Positions 25,520-34,442 of a DNA stretch of 64,000 bases are shown piece after piece. The notes beneath the pieces are model-generated. The model did not search any database. It had not been told where the DNA came from and saw nothing but the letters and a program-made list of their open reading frames with translations. This stretch comes from Actinomycetaceae bacterium (GTDB lineage: Bacteria; Actinomycetota; Actinomycetes; Actinomycetales; Actinomycetaceae). Position 1 is the stretch's first letter; each line of letters opens with the position of its first letter. The stretch spans positions 151,881-215,880 of the forward strand of contig JAUNLF010000005.1 of NCBI GenBank assembly GCA_030532405.1. Direction: 5' to 3'. Position numbers and translations under genes: made by a program.

Positions 25520-26914
25520 CTATTTTCGAGCCAGTTCGGTTAAGTTAACCACCAGTTCATCGCAAGTTTCCACAACAGTTCGCGCGGTTCGAACGGGCAC
25601 ATCGCGCCGGTCTTCGGACCCGCCCTGGTCGATCAGGATCTGCATTTTCGCAAGTTTTACCAAGTGTTCGCGCGGCGCCTCGTCCTCGTATAAATCTGTC
25701 AAAACGTTCGCGAGTCTGGACGCGAGGACTGCAAGACGCGTCCACTCGTGGGCGTTGTTTGAAGTTTCGGCCCACTCGCGCTGGTGCAAATATTTTTGCG
25801 TGAGGTCGATTGAGCGGCGCCACCACACGGCGCGCAGTAGTTCGGACTCGATGGAAAGAATGTCTTCGGGCGTGGGGGCCTCGAGTTTGGCGAGGCGTTC
25901 GGTCGCATTCTTGAGGCTTGTGGTTGCTTCGGCCAGGCCGGAGCGCAGTCGGGATGAAACGCCTGAGCCGGCGGTTGGGGATACCTTCGCGATCTCTAGG
26001 CGCGCCTGGGCGAGGCCGAGTTCAATTTCTGCGATCAGTCGGTGCAGGCCGAACGTGGGGTCGGGGCTAACGTAGCGGCCCGCGCGAATAGCGGCCCGGT
26101 GCGGGTTCACGTCCTGCGGCTGTTCGGCGCGGTAGGACGCGACTGCGTGCGTGAACTTCGTGATTCGCAGTGCGCGCAGCGGCTGGGCCGGTTCAACAGT
26201 GGCGGCAACAACCGAGTTCATCCGGTTGCAACCAGACGGAAATGACACGTCACCGTTTGCTTGTACCGCCGTGTCCGACAGGCATGAGGCCGCCATTCCT
26301 CGCGCCCTTCCAAGAGCCCGACGCAGGTCGTCGCACGCTTCTTCGCCGAGCAACCAGCGCGACGCCCAGTATTCGCGGCGCATCTTTCGAATCGTTGCTT
26401 CCAGGTCAAATGCGTCGAGGGCGTCCGATGCTTCCTGTACAACCTCATCGTCCGCGGGTTTCGTAGGCTCAGCCTCCGCGGGCCAGGCGGCTTCAGCCGG
26501 CTGGCCCGAGTCGGCAACGGATTCCGCGTCGGCTGACTGGCCCAAGGCGGGCTGGTCCGCGTTGGAATCCGCGCTCAGACCTGGCGCGGCGGCCACTTCT
26601 TCCGCCGGCGCGGCGTCCTCGCCACCAAGACTTTGGACCTCACCGGCAGGTGCACCGTCAACCGGAGCGGAAGCCAGCTTGGCGTCCTCGCCCTCATCAA
26701 TCGAATCAACAACTTCAGACGCGGGCGAAACACTTGACGGGACGGGCGCGGACAACGAATCAGAATTCTCGCCGAGTTGCTTCTTGCGATTGTGGAGTAC
26801 CATAGACGCAATCACCACCGCGGCGAGTACGGCAAAACCTCCAGCGACAGCCAAAAGAATACCCACGACTAGATTCACGCGCCCTCCTAAAGCCCCAGGC
26901 CTTTTACGCCCCAT
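25520..26914 (-). CDS. Hypothetical single-pass membrane protein
   Basis: About 464 residues, no family recognised. A single hydrophobic helix near the N-terminus (VVGILLAVAGGFAVLAAVVI) precedes a long Ala/Glu/Pro-rich low-complexity stretch (about 55-150). A mostly helical C-terminal half follows, containing EEACDDLRRALGRARGMAASCL and ATTSLKNATERLAKLEAPTP. A TATGAT box on the minus strand (near 26980) puts the transcript start after the farthest upstream TTG. That favours ATG 26914 (GAAAG 9 nt upstream) or ATG 26923. It sits upstream of the TPM-pspA genes on the same strand and could join an envelope-stress group. Confidence 0.7.
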   Translation of the reverse strand: MGRKRPGALGGRVNLVVGILLAVAGGFAVLAAVVIASMVLHNRKKQLGENSDSLSAPVPSSVSPASEVVDSIDEGEDAKLASAPVDGAPAGEVQSLGGEDAAPAEEVAAAPGLSADSNADQPALGQSADAESVADSGQPAEAAWPAEAEPTKPADDEVVQEASDALDAFDLEATIRKMRREYWASRWLLGEEACDDLRRALGRARGMAASCLSDTAVQANGDVSFPSGCNRMNSVVAATVEPAQPLRALRITKFTHAVASYRAEQPQDVNPHRAAIRAGRYVSPDPTFGLHRLIAEIELGLAQARLEIAKVSPTAGSGVSSRLRSGLAEATTSLKNATERLAKLEAPTPEDILSIESELLRAVWWRRSIDLTQKYLHQREWAETSNNAHEWTRLAVLASRLANVLTDLYEDEAPREHLVKLAKMQILIDQGGSEDRRDVPVRTARTVVETCDELVVNLTELARK

Positions 26915-27033
26915 GTCGACCATCTTTCGGCGCGCAACGGCGCCCTCGTCTTGGCAGTGACATTCACTATCCAACTATCATATGACCTACAGGCCGTCAC
27001 GGTGGCGGCGATTTTTGACTTAGGAGGCCCCAA

Positions 27034-27411
27034 GTGCCCACCGGCAAGGTGAAATTCTTCGACGCGGATCGAGGTTTCGGATTCATCGAAGGCGATGACG
27101 GCGAATCCGTATTCCTACACGCGTCCGCGCTACCCGAGGGTGTGCGAGCGCCGAAGGGTGGCACCCGAGTTGAATACTCCGTGGTGGACGGACGCAAAGG
27201 CCCGCAAGCAATGTTCGTCGAGGTCGTCCCCCAAGCACCTTCCATGACCCGCCTGAACCGGCGCAAACCCCAGCAAATGGTCGGACTCGTAGAAGACCTA
27301 ATCAAACTGCTGGACGCCTCCTCCAATTCCCTGCGCCACGGGAAATACCCGAACAACTCCCAGAAAATCGCGCAACTACTGCGCGCCGTAGCGGATGATT
27401 TTGATGCCTGA
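27034..27411 (+). CDS. Cold-shock domain protein with C-terminal extension
   Basis: 125 residues. The cold-shock OB fold is at 1-65: GKVKFFDADRGFGFIEGDDG is RNP1, and VFLHASAL is RNP2. It binds single-stranded RNA or DNA. Unlike the 67-residue CspA, it carries about 60 further residues that look helical (VGLVEDLIKLLDASSNSLRHG), as in the longer actinobacterial CspB. GTG 27034 follows TTAGGAGG. The next gene (DUF3027) starts within its last codons. Confidence 0.92.
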   Translation: MPTGKVKFFDADRGFGFIEGDDGESVFLHASALPEGVRAPKGGTRVEYSVVDGRKGPQAMFVEVVPQAPSMTRLNRRKPQQMVGLVEDLIKLLDASSNSLRHGKYPNNSQKIAQLLRAVADDFDA

Positions 27412-28153
27412 AACTGAAAACAAGGAACCAAACAAAACCTTGAAGACGGATCGAATCCTCAAGGACGCGATCGAGGAAACCCTCGAAATCGCCCTCGAAG
27501 TCATCGACCAAAACGAACTAGGCGAACACCTCGGCCACCGCGCCGAAGGTGACCGCCTACTAACCCACTTCTTCGACTGCAAAAAGCCCGGCTACGTCGG
27601 CTGGCACTGGGCAATCACAGTGTCACGAGTACCGCGCTCACGAAAAGTCACGGTCAGCGAAATCGACCTGCTGCCCGGCAAGAACGCCCTCCTGGCCCCC
27701 GAATGGGTACCCTGGGAAGAACGCCTAAAACCCGGCGACGTGTCACCCGGCGACGTACTGCCCTACAGGCAAGACGACGACCGCCTAATGCTGAACCGCG
27801 AAACGGAATCCGGATCCGACGAGCCACCCCTGTCACGGCTCCGCGTCCTGTCCGAAGAAGGCGCCTCCGACGCGCGCCGCAGGTGGCATCGAGCGCAAAA
27901 ATCGCGTACCCGCGGCCGAAAAAGCGCGGCTACCTGCGCGTCATGCGGCTTCCTAGTCGCCATCGAGGGCGAACTTGGCAAAGCATTCGGCGTATGCGCA
28001 AACGAATGGTCCAACGACGACGGACGACTGGTACCCCTCAGCTACTCGTGCGGAGCACACTCCGAAACAGACATCCAAGAGCAAGGCAGCCAGTGGCCCA
28101 TCACGCCTCCGCGCGTAAACGAACTCGACTTGGAAATCATCACCGAAGACTAG
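27395..28153 (+). CDS. DUF3027 domain-containing protein
   Basis: 252 residues. The DUF3027 core is recognisable: AEGDRLLTHFFDCKKPGYVGWHWAITVSRV and PLSYSCGAHSE. The family is confined to Actinobacteria and is of unknown function. A Cys-x2-Cys (SCGFLVAIEG, after a preceding Cys) and SYSCGAHSE could form a zinc-binding site. It overlaps the cold-shock gene by 17 nt, so the two are probably translated together. ATG 27395 or ATG 27404 could be the start. Confidence 0.85.
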   Translation: MILMPETENKEPNKTLKTDRILKDAIEETLEIALEVIDQNELGEHLGHRAEGDRLLTHFFDCKKPGYVGWHWAITVSRVPRSRKVTVSEIDLLPGKNALLAPEWVPWEERLKPGDVSPGDVLPYRQDDDRLMLNRETESGSDEPPLSRLRVLSEEGASDARRRWHRAQKSRTRGRKSAATCASCGFLVAIEGELGKAFGVCANEWSNDDGRLVPLSYSCGAHSETDIQEQGSQWPITPPRVNELDLEIITED

Positions 28154-28268
28154 CAAAAACGGTGTGAGGCGTAGCATTAAAAACACTTGAAAACACGCCG
28201 TTTTGTGAATGTGCTTACCCGTTGTTCAAATGGTGGTCGCCCTGTTTGTTTAATACGTGTGCGAGTGA

Positions 28269-28274
28269 CACGAT
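28269..28274 (+). promoter_or_regulatory. -10 box, leaderless NCS2 permease promoter
   Basis: CACGAT, then 6 nt, then GTG 28281. No Shine-Dalgarno sequence. Confidence 0.55.
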
Positions 28275-28280
28275 TTGTGG

Positions 28281-29711
28281 GTGACTACCAACAACACAGC
28301 ACAGCTCTCGAAGCTTGATTCGTTTTTCCATATCACTGAACGTGGCTCAACTGTAGGCCGAGAGATCCGTGGCGGACTCGTCACCTTCTTTGCGATGGCT
28401 TACATCCTCGTTCTTAACCCAATTATCCTGTCGGCGGCACTGCCCGAGGACGGATCCATCTCGATCGCGTCCGTAGCAGCAGCAACCGCCCTGATCGCCG
28501 GTGTCATGACCATCCTCATGGGTGTGGTCGCCAACTACCCGATGGCGCTCGCGGCCGGCATGGGCCTAAACGCTATGGTTGCGTTTACCCTGGTTCTGGG
28601 ATCTGGGCTGACCTTCGAAGAGGCCATGGGCCTGATCGTTTGGGAAGGCATCCTAATCACCCTGCTGGTTCTCACCGGTTTCCGTGAGGCCGTGTTCAAC
28701 GCGGTACCGAACCAGTTGAAGGTTGCTATCTCGGTTGGCATCGGCCTGTTCATCGCCTTCGTCGGTCTGATCAACGCGGGCATTATTCGCCCCGGCGGCA
28801 CTCCGGTACAGCTCGGCATCAACGGCTCTCTGGCCGGCTGGCCCGCCCTCGTGTTCGTATTCGGCCTGCTACTGACCATCGTGCTGTACGTGCGTAACGT
28901 GCGCGGCTCGATCCTGATCGGCATTATCTCCTCCACTGTCCTTGCGATCCTCATCCAGATCTTTGCCCAGATCGGTGCGAAGTCCGACGAGAATCCCACC
29001 GGCTGGGGTGTCACCATTCCGGAGCTGAAGGGCGCACCCATCGCGCTTCCCGACTTCTCCTCGCTGGGCGCAGTCGACATGTTCGGCGCGTTCGAGAAGC
29101 TCGGCCCGCTAGCCGTCCTGCTCCTCATCTTCTCGCTCATGCTCGCCGACTTCTTCGACACCATGGGCACCATGGTCGCGATTGGCTCCGAGGCTGACCT
29201 TCTAGACGAGACCGGCACCCCGCCGAAGTCCCGTCAGATCCTGATCGTCGACTCGCTTGCAGCTATCGCGGGTGGCCTGGGCGGCACGTCCTCGAATACC
29301 TCCTACGTGGAGTCCTCCGCGGGTGTTGGCGAAGGCGCTCGTACCGGCCTGGCATCCGTTGTCACCGGCGTCCTATTCCTGCTGTCGATCTTCCTGTCCC
29401 CGATCGTGGAGCTCGTCCCGACCGAAGCCGCTTCGACCGCACTGGTCTTCGTAGGCTTCCTAATGATGACCCAGGTTCTTGACATCGACTGGAAGAAGCC
29501 CGAGATCGCAATCCCGGCCTTCCTCACGATCGCGTTCATGCCGTTCGCCTACTCGATCTCGGTTGGCATCGGCACCGGCTTCATCGCCTACGTGTTCGCC
29601 GGCGTTGCCGCGGGCAAGGCCAAGAAGATCCACCCGCTCATGTGGGTTGTCACCATCTTGTTTGCAATCTACTTCGTGCTCGGCCCGATCCAGGCCGCCC
29701 TCGGCGTGTAG
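28281..29711 (+). CDS. NCS2 family nucleobase permease (AzgA/PbuG-like)
   Basis: 476 residues with 12-14 hydrophobic segments. AzgA-subfamily signs: GLVTFFAMAYILVLNPIILS near the N-terminus, GMGLNAMVAFTLV, and the NTSYVESSAGVGEGARTGLA motif near residue 335. Expected role: proton-coupled uptake of adenine, guanine or hypoxanthine. The GTG 28281 start is preferred to the upstream TTG because a CACGAT box places the transcript start there. A terminator follows within 200 nt. Monocistronic. Confidence 0.9.
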   Translation: MTTNNTAQLSKLDSFFHITERGSTVGREIRGGLVTFFAMAYILVLNPIILSAALPEDGSISIASVAAATALIAGVMTILMGVVANYPMALAAGMGLNAMVAFTLVLGSGLTFEEAMGLIVWEGILITLLVLTGFREAVFNAVPNQLKVAISVGIGLFIAFVGLINAGIIRPGGTPVQLGINGSLAGWPALVFVFGLLLTIVLYVRNVRGSILIGIISSTVLAILIQIFAQIGAKSDENPTGWGVTIPELKGAPIALPDFSSLGAVDMFGAFEKLGPLAVLLLIFSLMLADFFDTMGTMVAIGSEADLLDETGTPPKSRQILIVDSLAAIAGGLGGTSSNTSYVESSAGVGEGARTGLASVVTGVLFLLSIFLSPIVELVPTEAASTALVFVGFLMMTQVLDIDWKKPEIAIPAFLTIAFMPFAYSISVGIGTGFIAYVFAGVAAGKAKKIHPLMWVVTILFAIYFVLGPIQAALGV

Positions 29712-29848
29712 CAAACCTTCGGGGCTTCTAAGCTACGGTGCCCCCACCCTTCGGGCACCGCAGCCGCCCTCGACGGTCACAAACCGCTTGCGGGCACGCC
29801 CTCCGGCAATAAATAAATCTGCTGTAGGCGCCAAGACGCCCTTTTTAA

Positions 29849-29884
29849 AACGACCCGTGAAGTTCGCGTTCACGGGTCGTTTTT
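29849..29884 (+). terminator. Terminator after NCS2 permease gene
   Basis: AACGACCCGTGAA and TTCACGGGTCGTT arms with a 7-nt loop, followed by a T5 run: a classical intrinsic terminator. The rest of the 29712-30026 gap holds two CGCCCTC motifs and the promoter region of the next gene; nothing else was recognised. Confidence 0.85.
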
Positions 29885-30026
29885 ATGCCATTTTTGCCTC
29901 GCCTTGGAGAAGTTTTAAGGGCGAGCCCTAAGATAACGAAATGGTAAAGTCTATTTGGCCACGTTCGCTTACGGTTTGGTAACTAACGCGTGTAAGGTGA
30001 GATGCTTGGGTTGGAAGGGAGTATGC

Positions 30027-31331
30027 GTGTCGACAACTTTTGCGTCGCTCAAGTTCTATAACTATCGGCTTTGGTTTGTTGCAACCATGATTGCATCCAC
30101 AGGACAGTGGATGCAGCGAGTAGCCCAAGACTGGCTAGTGCTAGTGGTGTTAACAAATGGGTCAGGAACGGCGCTAGGTATTACAACGGCACTGCAATTC
30201 TTCCCGATCCTGTTATTTAGCCCCTGGGCGGGCGTGATTGTAGACCGCGCGGACAGGCGCAAACTACTGCAGTTCACGCAGAGTATGAACGGCGTAATGT
30301 CCTTGATCTTGGGCGCACTGGTTCTGACCGGCGTGGCGCAGCTGTGGCACGTGTACCTGCTGGCGTTCGTATCCGGCGCGCTGGCCACGGTGGATGCGCC
30401 GGCAAGGCAGACGTTCGTGTCCGAGCTCGTTCCGAAGGGCTCGGTGCCAAACGCGGTGGGACTAAACTCCGCGGCGTTTAACGTGGCACGCCTGCTGGGG
30501 CCGGCAACTTCCGGCTTGGTTATCGCGTGGGTTGGCCCGGGCTGGGTGTTCATCGTAAACGTTCTTTTGTTCCTGGCGCCCGTTATCGCGATGATGCTGA
30601 TGAAGGTCGAGCTACTCACGCCCATGAAGCTCGTCAAGCGCAAGAAGGGGCAGATTCGCGAAGGTCTTCGCTACGTGAAGAACCGCTCCGACATCATTGT
30701 GATCATGATCGTTGCCGGATTCGTGTCCGCGTTCGGTATGAACTTCCAAATGACATCCGCAGTGATGGCCACCGAAGTTTATGGAAAGGGTCCGGGAGAG
30801 TACGGCATTCTTGGCTCGTTCATGGCGATCGGCGCTCTGGGCGGTGCATTGCTGGCTGCCCGTCGTAAGTTCCCGCGCGTGCGCCTGGTGGTTGTGGCCG
30901 CATTCCTGTTCGGGATCTTCGACATTGCTTTGGGGCTCGCACCGACCTACGAGACTTTCGCCCTGCTGTCGATTCCAACGGGCCTTGCCATGCTGACGAT
31001 GGTTACCGCGGCGAACGCGTCGATCCAGGTGTCGACCGACCCGGATATGCGAGGGCGAGTCATGGCCCTGTACATGATGGTTTTCTTGGGTTCAAACCCG
31101 GTGGGCGCCCCGATTATCGGGTGGATTGCTGATGCTTGGGGAGGCCGCTGGTCGCTGCTTGCCGGTGGCATTGTTGCGATCGTTGTGTCGGTGATCGCAG
31201 CGATTTGGGCGATCAAGACTTGGGATGTGCGCATTGAGGCTCGCCTGTCGCGCCACCCGATCCGCACCTACGGTCCGCGTGAGCGTGCCCGCGACATGCA
31301 GGCGGCCCGCGAACAGCAGCAAACCGACTAA
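30027..31331 (+). CDS. MFS transporter (DHA3-like exporter)
   Basis: 434 residues, about twelve hydrophobic segments. It begins STTFASLKFYNYRLWFVATM, then STGQWMQRVAQDWLVL, a pattern of the DHA3 efflux group (macrolide or siderophore exporters). The loop VDRADRRKLLQFTQ is the 2-3 loop motif. GTG 30027 has GGAAGGGAG 6 nt upstream. It is monocistronic, with nothing nearby to name a substrate. Confidence 0.87.
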   Translation: MSTTFASLKFYNYRLWFVATMIASTGQWMQRVAQDWLVLVVLTNGSGTALGITTALQFFPILLFSPWAGVIVDRADRRKLLQFTQSMNGVMSLILGALVLTGVAQLWHVYLLAFVSGALATVDAPARQTFVSELVPKGSVPNAVGLNSAAFNVARLLGPATSGLVIAWVGPGWVFIVNVLLFLAPVIAMMLMKVELLTPMKLVKRKKGQIREGLRYVKNRSDIIVIMIVAGFVSAFGMNFQMTSAVMATEVYGKGPGEYGILGSFMAIGALGGALLAARRKFPRVRLVVVAAFLFGIFDIALGLAPTYETFALLSIPTGLAMLTMVTAANASIQVSTDPDMRGRVMALYMMVFLGSNPVGAPIIGWIADAWGGRWSLLAGGIVAIVVSVIAAIWAIKTWDVRIEARLSRHPIRTYGPRERARDMQAAREQQQTD

Positions 31332-31433
31332 TCGGCGTTGGTGCCGGGCCCGCGGGCCGTTACGTGGATTTTTAATATGTGAGGGCGTGTGCGGCGCGCA
31401 AGGCGGGTTCTAGCAATGCGCGCCGCACAGCTA

Positions 31434-32567
31434 CTACTTGGTTAGCTGCTCGATGACGTAGTCGATCGAGCGCAGCAGGGCCGCGACGTCGTCGGGGTTG
31501 ACCGCCGGGAAGGCCGCGATGCGTAGCTGGTTGCGACCGAACTTGCGGTACGGCTCCACATCCACAACGCCGTGCTGGCGCAAAGTCGCCGAAATCTGCG
31601 AGGCATCGATCCCGTCAAAGTCGATCGTTGCGACAACGGGGGAGCGGTGCTGCGGGTCGCGAACGAACGGCGTTGCGTACGGGTTTTGCTCGGCCCACTC
31701 GTAGATCATGTCCGTCGAAGTACGAGACCGCTTCGCAGTGGCCGGCAGGCCGCCGAGCGCGAGCATCCACTCCAGCTGCGCGTGCATCATCATGAGCGTG
31801 GCGAGCGCGGGCGTGTTCAGCGTCTGATTCTTCTTCGAGTTATCAATCGCGATCGACAGGTCCAGGATTTGCGGCATCCAGCGGCTGTTGTCCTTGTGTA
31901 GCTTGTAGGCGCGCTCCTGCGCGGCCGGGGACAAGATCGCAAACCAAATGCCGCCGTCAGAACCAAAGCACTTTTGCGGCGCAAAATAGTATGCGTCAGT
32001 TTGCGCGATATCGACCTCGATACCGCCCGCAATAGAAGTCGCGTCAACGACCATGAGGGCGTCCTCGGTTACGCGTTGAACCCTGGAGACCACACCCGTG
32101 GACGTCTCGTGATGCGGCCACGCGTACACATCCACGCCCTCGGATGCTTGAACTTCGGCAAGCTTGCCCGGCTCGGCGTCGAACCGTTTAGGGGCGGCTA
32201 GGAAGGGTGCGCGGGCGGCCTCGTCGTAAAACTTGGTGCCGAACTCGCCGAACGTGGCGTGCGCGGAGCGTTCCCTAATTAAAGAGGTAGCCGCAACCGC
32301 CCAAAAAGCGGTCGACCCGCCGTTGCCGAGGACGACCTCGTATCCATCCGGAATGGAAAATAGGCGGCCGAGCATTTCTTGAACTTCGGCGACAACGTTC
32401 TTCACGGGAGCCTGACGGTGGCTGGTCCCCATAATTAGATTAGGCGCCTTTGCCGTATTCCCGTCAAAGAGGCGTTGGATTTGCTCATCCCGCACGAGTG
32501 ATGGACCCGATCCAAAACGTCCATCGGCGGGCAAAAGATCATATGGAATCTGTATTTCGCTGGTCAT
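31434..32567 (-). CDS. serC: Phosphoserine aminotransferase
   Basis: 377 residues, PLP-dependent fold type I. Converts 3-phosphohydroxypyruvate and glutamate to phosphoserine. The PLP lysine lies in YYFAPQKCFGSDGGIWFA; GNGGSTAFWA binds the cofactor phosphate, and LRIAAFPAVNPDDVAALL ends the protein. This is the actinobacterial SerC form. Divergent from the DtxR-type regulator. No Shine-Dalgarno sequence precedes the ATG; TAAATT lies 7 nt upstream, so this may also be leaderless. Confidence 0.93.
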   Translation of the reverse strand: MTSEIQIPYDLLPADGRFGSGPSLVRDEQIQRLFDGNTAKAPNLIMGTSHRQAPVKNVVAEVQEMLGRLFSIPDGYEVVLGNGGSTAFWAVAATSLIRERSAHATFGEFGTKFYDEAARAPFLAAPKRFDAEPGKLAEVQASEGVDVYAWPHHETSTGVVSRVQRVTEDALMVVDATSIAGGIEVDIAQTDAYYFAPQKCFGSDGGIWFAILSPAAQERAYKLHKDNSRWMPQILDLSIAIDNSKKNQTLNTPALATLMMMHAQLEWMLALGGLPATAKRSRTSTDMIYEWAEQNPYATPFVRDPQHRSPVVATIDFDGIDASQISATLRQHGVVDVEPYRKFGRNQLRIAAFPAVNPDDVAALLRSIDYVIEQLTK

Positions 32568-32722
32568 AATCTTGAATTTACGTGATTATTATCTTTTTGT
32601 ACGACACCGTCACAGGTTGAAACGGAATATTTCGCGAAGCTTTGCCGTTAAATGAATGAGACTGCGCAACTGTGCAACCTGTGTCATGTTGGACCCAGAC
32701 CTAGAGGAAACCGGGAGCTGCT

Positions 32723-33415
32723 GTGGGTGACTTGATCGATACGACCGAGATGTACCTAAAGACGATTTACGAACTAAACGAGGACGGCATCGTGCCCATG
32801 CGTGCCCGAATCGTGGAGCGCATCGGACACTCCGGCCCAACGGTCTCGCAAACCATCGCGCGCATGGAACGTGACGGCTTGGTAGTTGTCGGGTCGGATC
32901 GCAAGTTGAATTTGACCGATGAGGGCGCCGCTTTGGCCACCGAGGTTATGCGCAAACACCGACTTGCTGAGCGTCTGCTCCTGGACGTCATTGGCTTGGA
33001 CTGGGAACTGGTGCACGACGAGGCGTGCCGCTGGGAGCACGTCATGTCTGACCAGGTTGAAAAACGGTTGCTGTCGATCCTGGAGTGCTCTAAGACTGAC
33101 CCGTACGGAAACCCGGTTCCCCGCGAGGCGGAGCCGGATCCGAACCTGGTGTCTCTGGCCAAGTTACGGAAGTCGGGCGCGGCCAAAAACGTTGAAAATG
33201 CAAAGCTCGCGCGCATCGGAGAGCCGATTCAGGCCGATCCGATCGCCATGCGGACACTTGCCGACATGGACCTGCGGCCGGGCGCTGAGATATCGATCAC
33301 TTTCCTGAAGTCGGAGTCAGAAATTAGGAAAACGGGCGAAGCCGACGCAAACGGCTTGATAGCAACGATCCCCGAATGGATGGAAGGACATCTGTTCATC
33401 CACAGCCCAAAGTAA
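32723..33415 (+). CDS. ideR: Iron-dependent DtxR/IdeR-family repressor
   Basis: 230 residues, full length with N-terminal HTH, dimerisation domain and C-terminal SH3-like domain. MGDLIDTTEMYLKTIYEL matches IdeR/DtxR. Metal ligands of the family are all visible: Met10, His79 and Glu83 (KHRLAE), His98, Cys102, Glu105 and His106 (HDEACRWEH). It should repress iron uptake and control oxidative-stress genes when Fe2+ is bound. GTG 32723 follows GGGAG. No perfect DtxR box was found elsewhere in the window. Confidence 0.93.
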   Translation: MGDLIDTTEMYLKTIYELNEDGIVPMRARIVERIGHSGPTVSQTIARMERDGLVVVGSDRKLNLTDEGAALATEVMRKHRLAERLLLDVIGLDWELVHDEACRWEHVMSDQVEKRLLSILECSKTDPYGNPVPREAEPDPNLVSLAKLRKSGAAKNVENAKLARIGEPIQADPIAMRTLADMDLRPGAEISITFLKSESEIRKTGEADANGLIATIPEWMEGHLFIHSPK

Positions 33416-33534
33416 ATCGTGGAACTGCCCACAACTTCGTTATCATTACGTGACATTTCGTTATCTTCTTGGTTAGAGTAATGTCTGTTCGAGCCGAAGA
33501 GCTCCCTACATGGCCCCTTCTAAAGGAGAAAAAC

Positions 33535-34293
33535 TTGGCTAAGAATAAGGTCCAAGCGCGTCACCGCCGTGCATGTCGTCCGGTAACGCCGCTGACTGAA
33601 CTTACGGATTCGCTAAGTCCGGTCCGAGGTGTTGCTACGGTTTCCGTCACCGGCCTCGCGCTGACTGTTCTTGGTAGCGGTGTCGCAACCGCAGCTCCCG
33701 AGTCAGCCCTTGAGCTTGCCCCTAACGCCCTGCCCGCCGCGCAGCCGGCCCAGCCCATTGCGCAGGCCAACCCGGCAGTGATTGCGCCCTCCGATATTGA
33801 ATGGGCAGCATTCGACGATGTTGACGTCGAAATCGAAATCATTGAAGAAGAGCCCGTAGTTGAGGAAGTGGTCGTTGAAGACCGCGCCGCAGCCGTGGCT
33901 GACCGTTCTTACGAGCGCGAGTCCCTCACCGATATTGCAACCGAGCAGGTTGCGGTTCCGGGAGCATCCGCGGGTGGCGCTGTTGGAATCGCTTCGCAGT
34001 ACATTGGCGTTCCCTACGTTTGGGCGGGCGCTTCGCCGAACGGCTTCGACTGCTCCGGCCTGGTCCAGTACGTTTACGCTCAGCTTGGCTACAGCCTGCC
34101 GCACAGCACTTGGGGCATTGCTGCTTCGGGAACCTCTATCCCGGCATCGGCCGCACAGCCTGGCGACATCGTTTACTACGGTGGCCACGTCGGCATTTAC
34201 GCGGGCAACGGCATGATGATTCACGCCCCGCAGCCCGGCCGCAGCGTCGAGTACGCGTCGGTCTACGGTGCGCCCAGCTACATTCGTCTTTAA
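33535..34293 (+). CDS. Secreted NlpC/P60 peptidoglycan hydrolase
   Basis: 252 residues. A basic N-terminus and a hydrophobic stretch (VSVTGLALTVLGSGVATAAP) form a long signal peptide. An acidic/hydrophobic linker (about 85-125) precedes an NlpC/P60 domain (about 145-252). The catalytic Cys is in NGFDCSGLVQYVY, His in GGHVGIYAG, and the third polar residue in MMIHAPQPGRSVEY. It should cleave stem peptides of peptidoglycan during growth or separation. The TTG start is chosen because AAAGGAG lies 6 nt upstream. Monocistronic with a strong terminator. Confidence 0.9.
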   Translation: MAKNKVQARHRRACRPVTPLTELTDSLSPVRGVATVSVTGLALTVLGSGVATAAPESALELAPNALPAAQPAQPIAQANPAVIAPSDIEWAAFDDVDVEIEIIEEEPVVEEVVVEDRAAAVADRSYERESLTDIATEQVAVPGASAGGAVGIASQYIGVPYVWAGASPNGFDCSGLVQYVYAQLGYSLPHSTWGIAASGTSIPASAAQPGDIVYYGGHVGIYAGNGMMIHAPQPGRSVEYASVYGAPSYIRL

Positions 34294-34306
34294 TCTTTAA
34301 GACTTC

Positions 34307-34343
34307 GCAAAAGTCCCGATCCTGTTTGGGTCGGGACTTTTGC
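34307..34343 (+). terminator. Terminator after NlpC/P60 gene
   Basis: GCAAAAGTCCCGA (34307-34319) and TCGGGACTTTTGC (34331-34343), a perfect 13-bp stem with an 11-nt loop. Confidence 0.85.
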
Positions 34344-34442
34344 TATCGGCGGGTAATCTTGGAACATGACCGGAAAGCCTATAGTGCTCCCCTCTAACGC
34401 AATGTGTGTGCAAAATGGAGGGGCATAGTGAAGGAGGCAGAA

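Noticed and set aside
29712-30026. Extra small coding gene after the NCS2 permease
   Set aside because: The frame over this stretch is an out-of-phase run through the permease 3' end and a terminator; no start or protein-like sequence.
33416-33534. Cyclic-di-AMP (ydaO-type) riboswitch before the NlpC/P60 gene
   Set aside because: Such switches often precede cell-wall hydrolase genes in actinobacteria, but the gap is too short and the conserved core was not seen.
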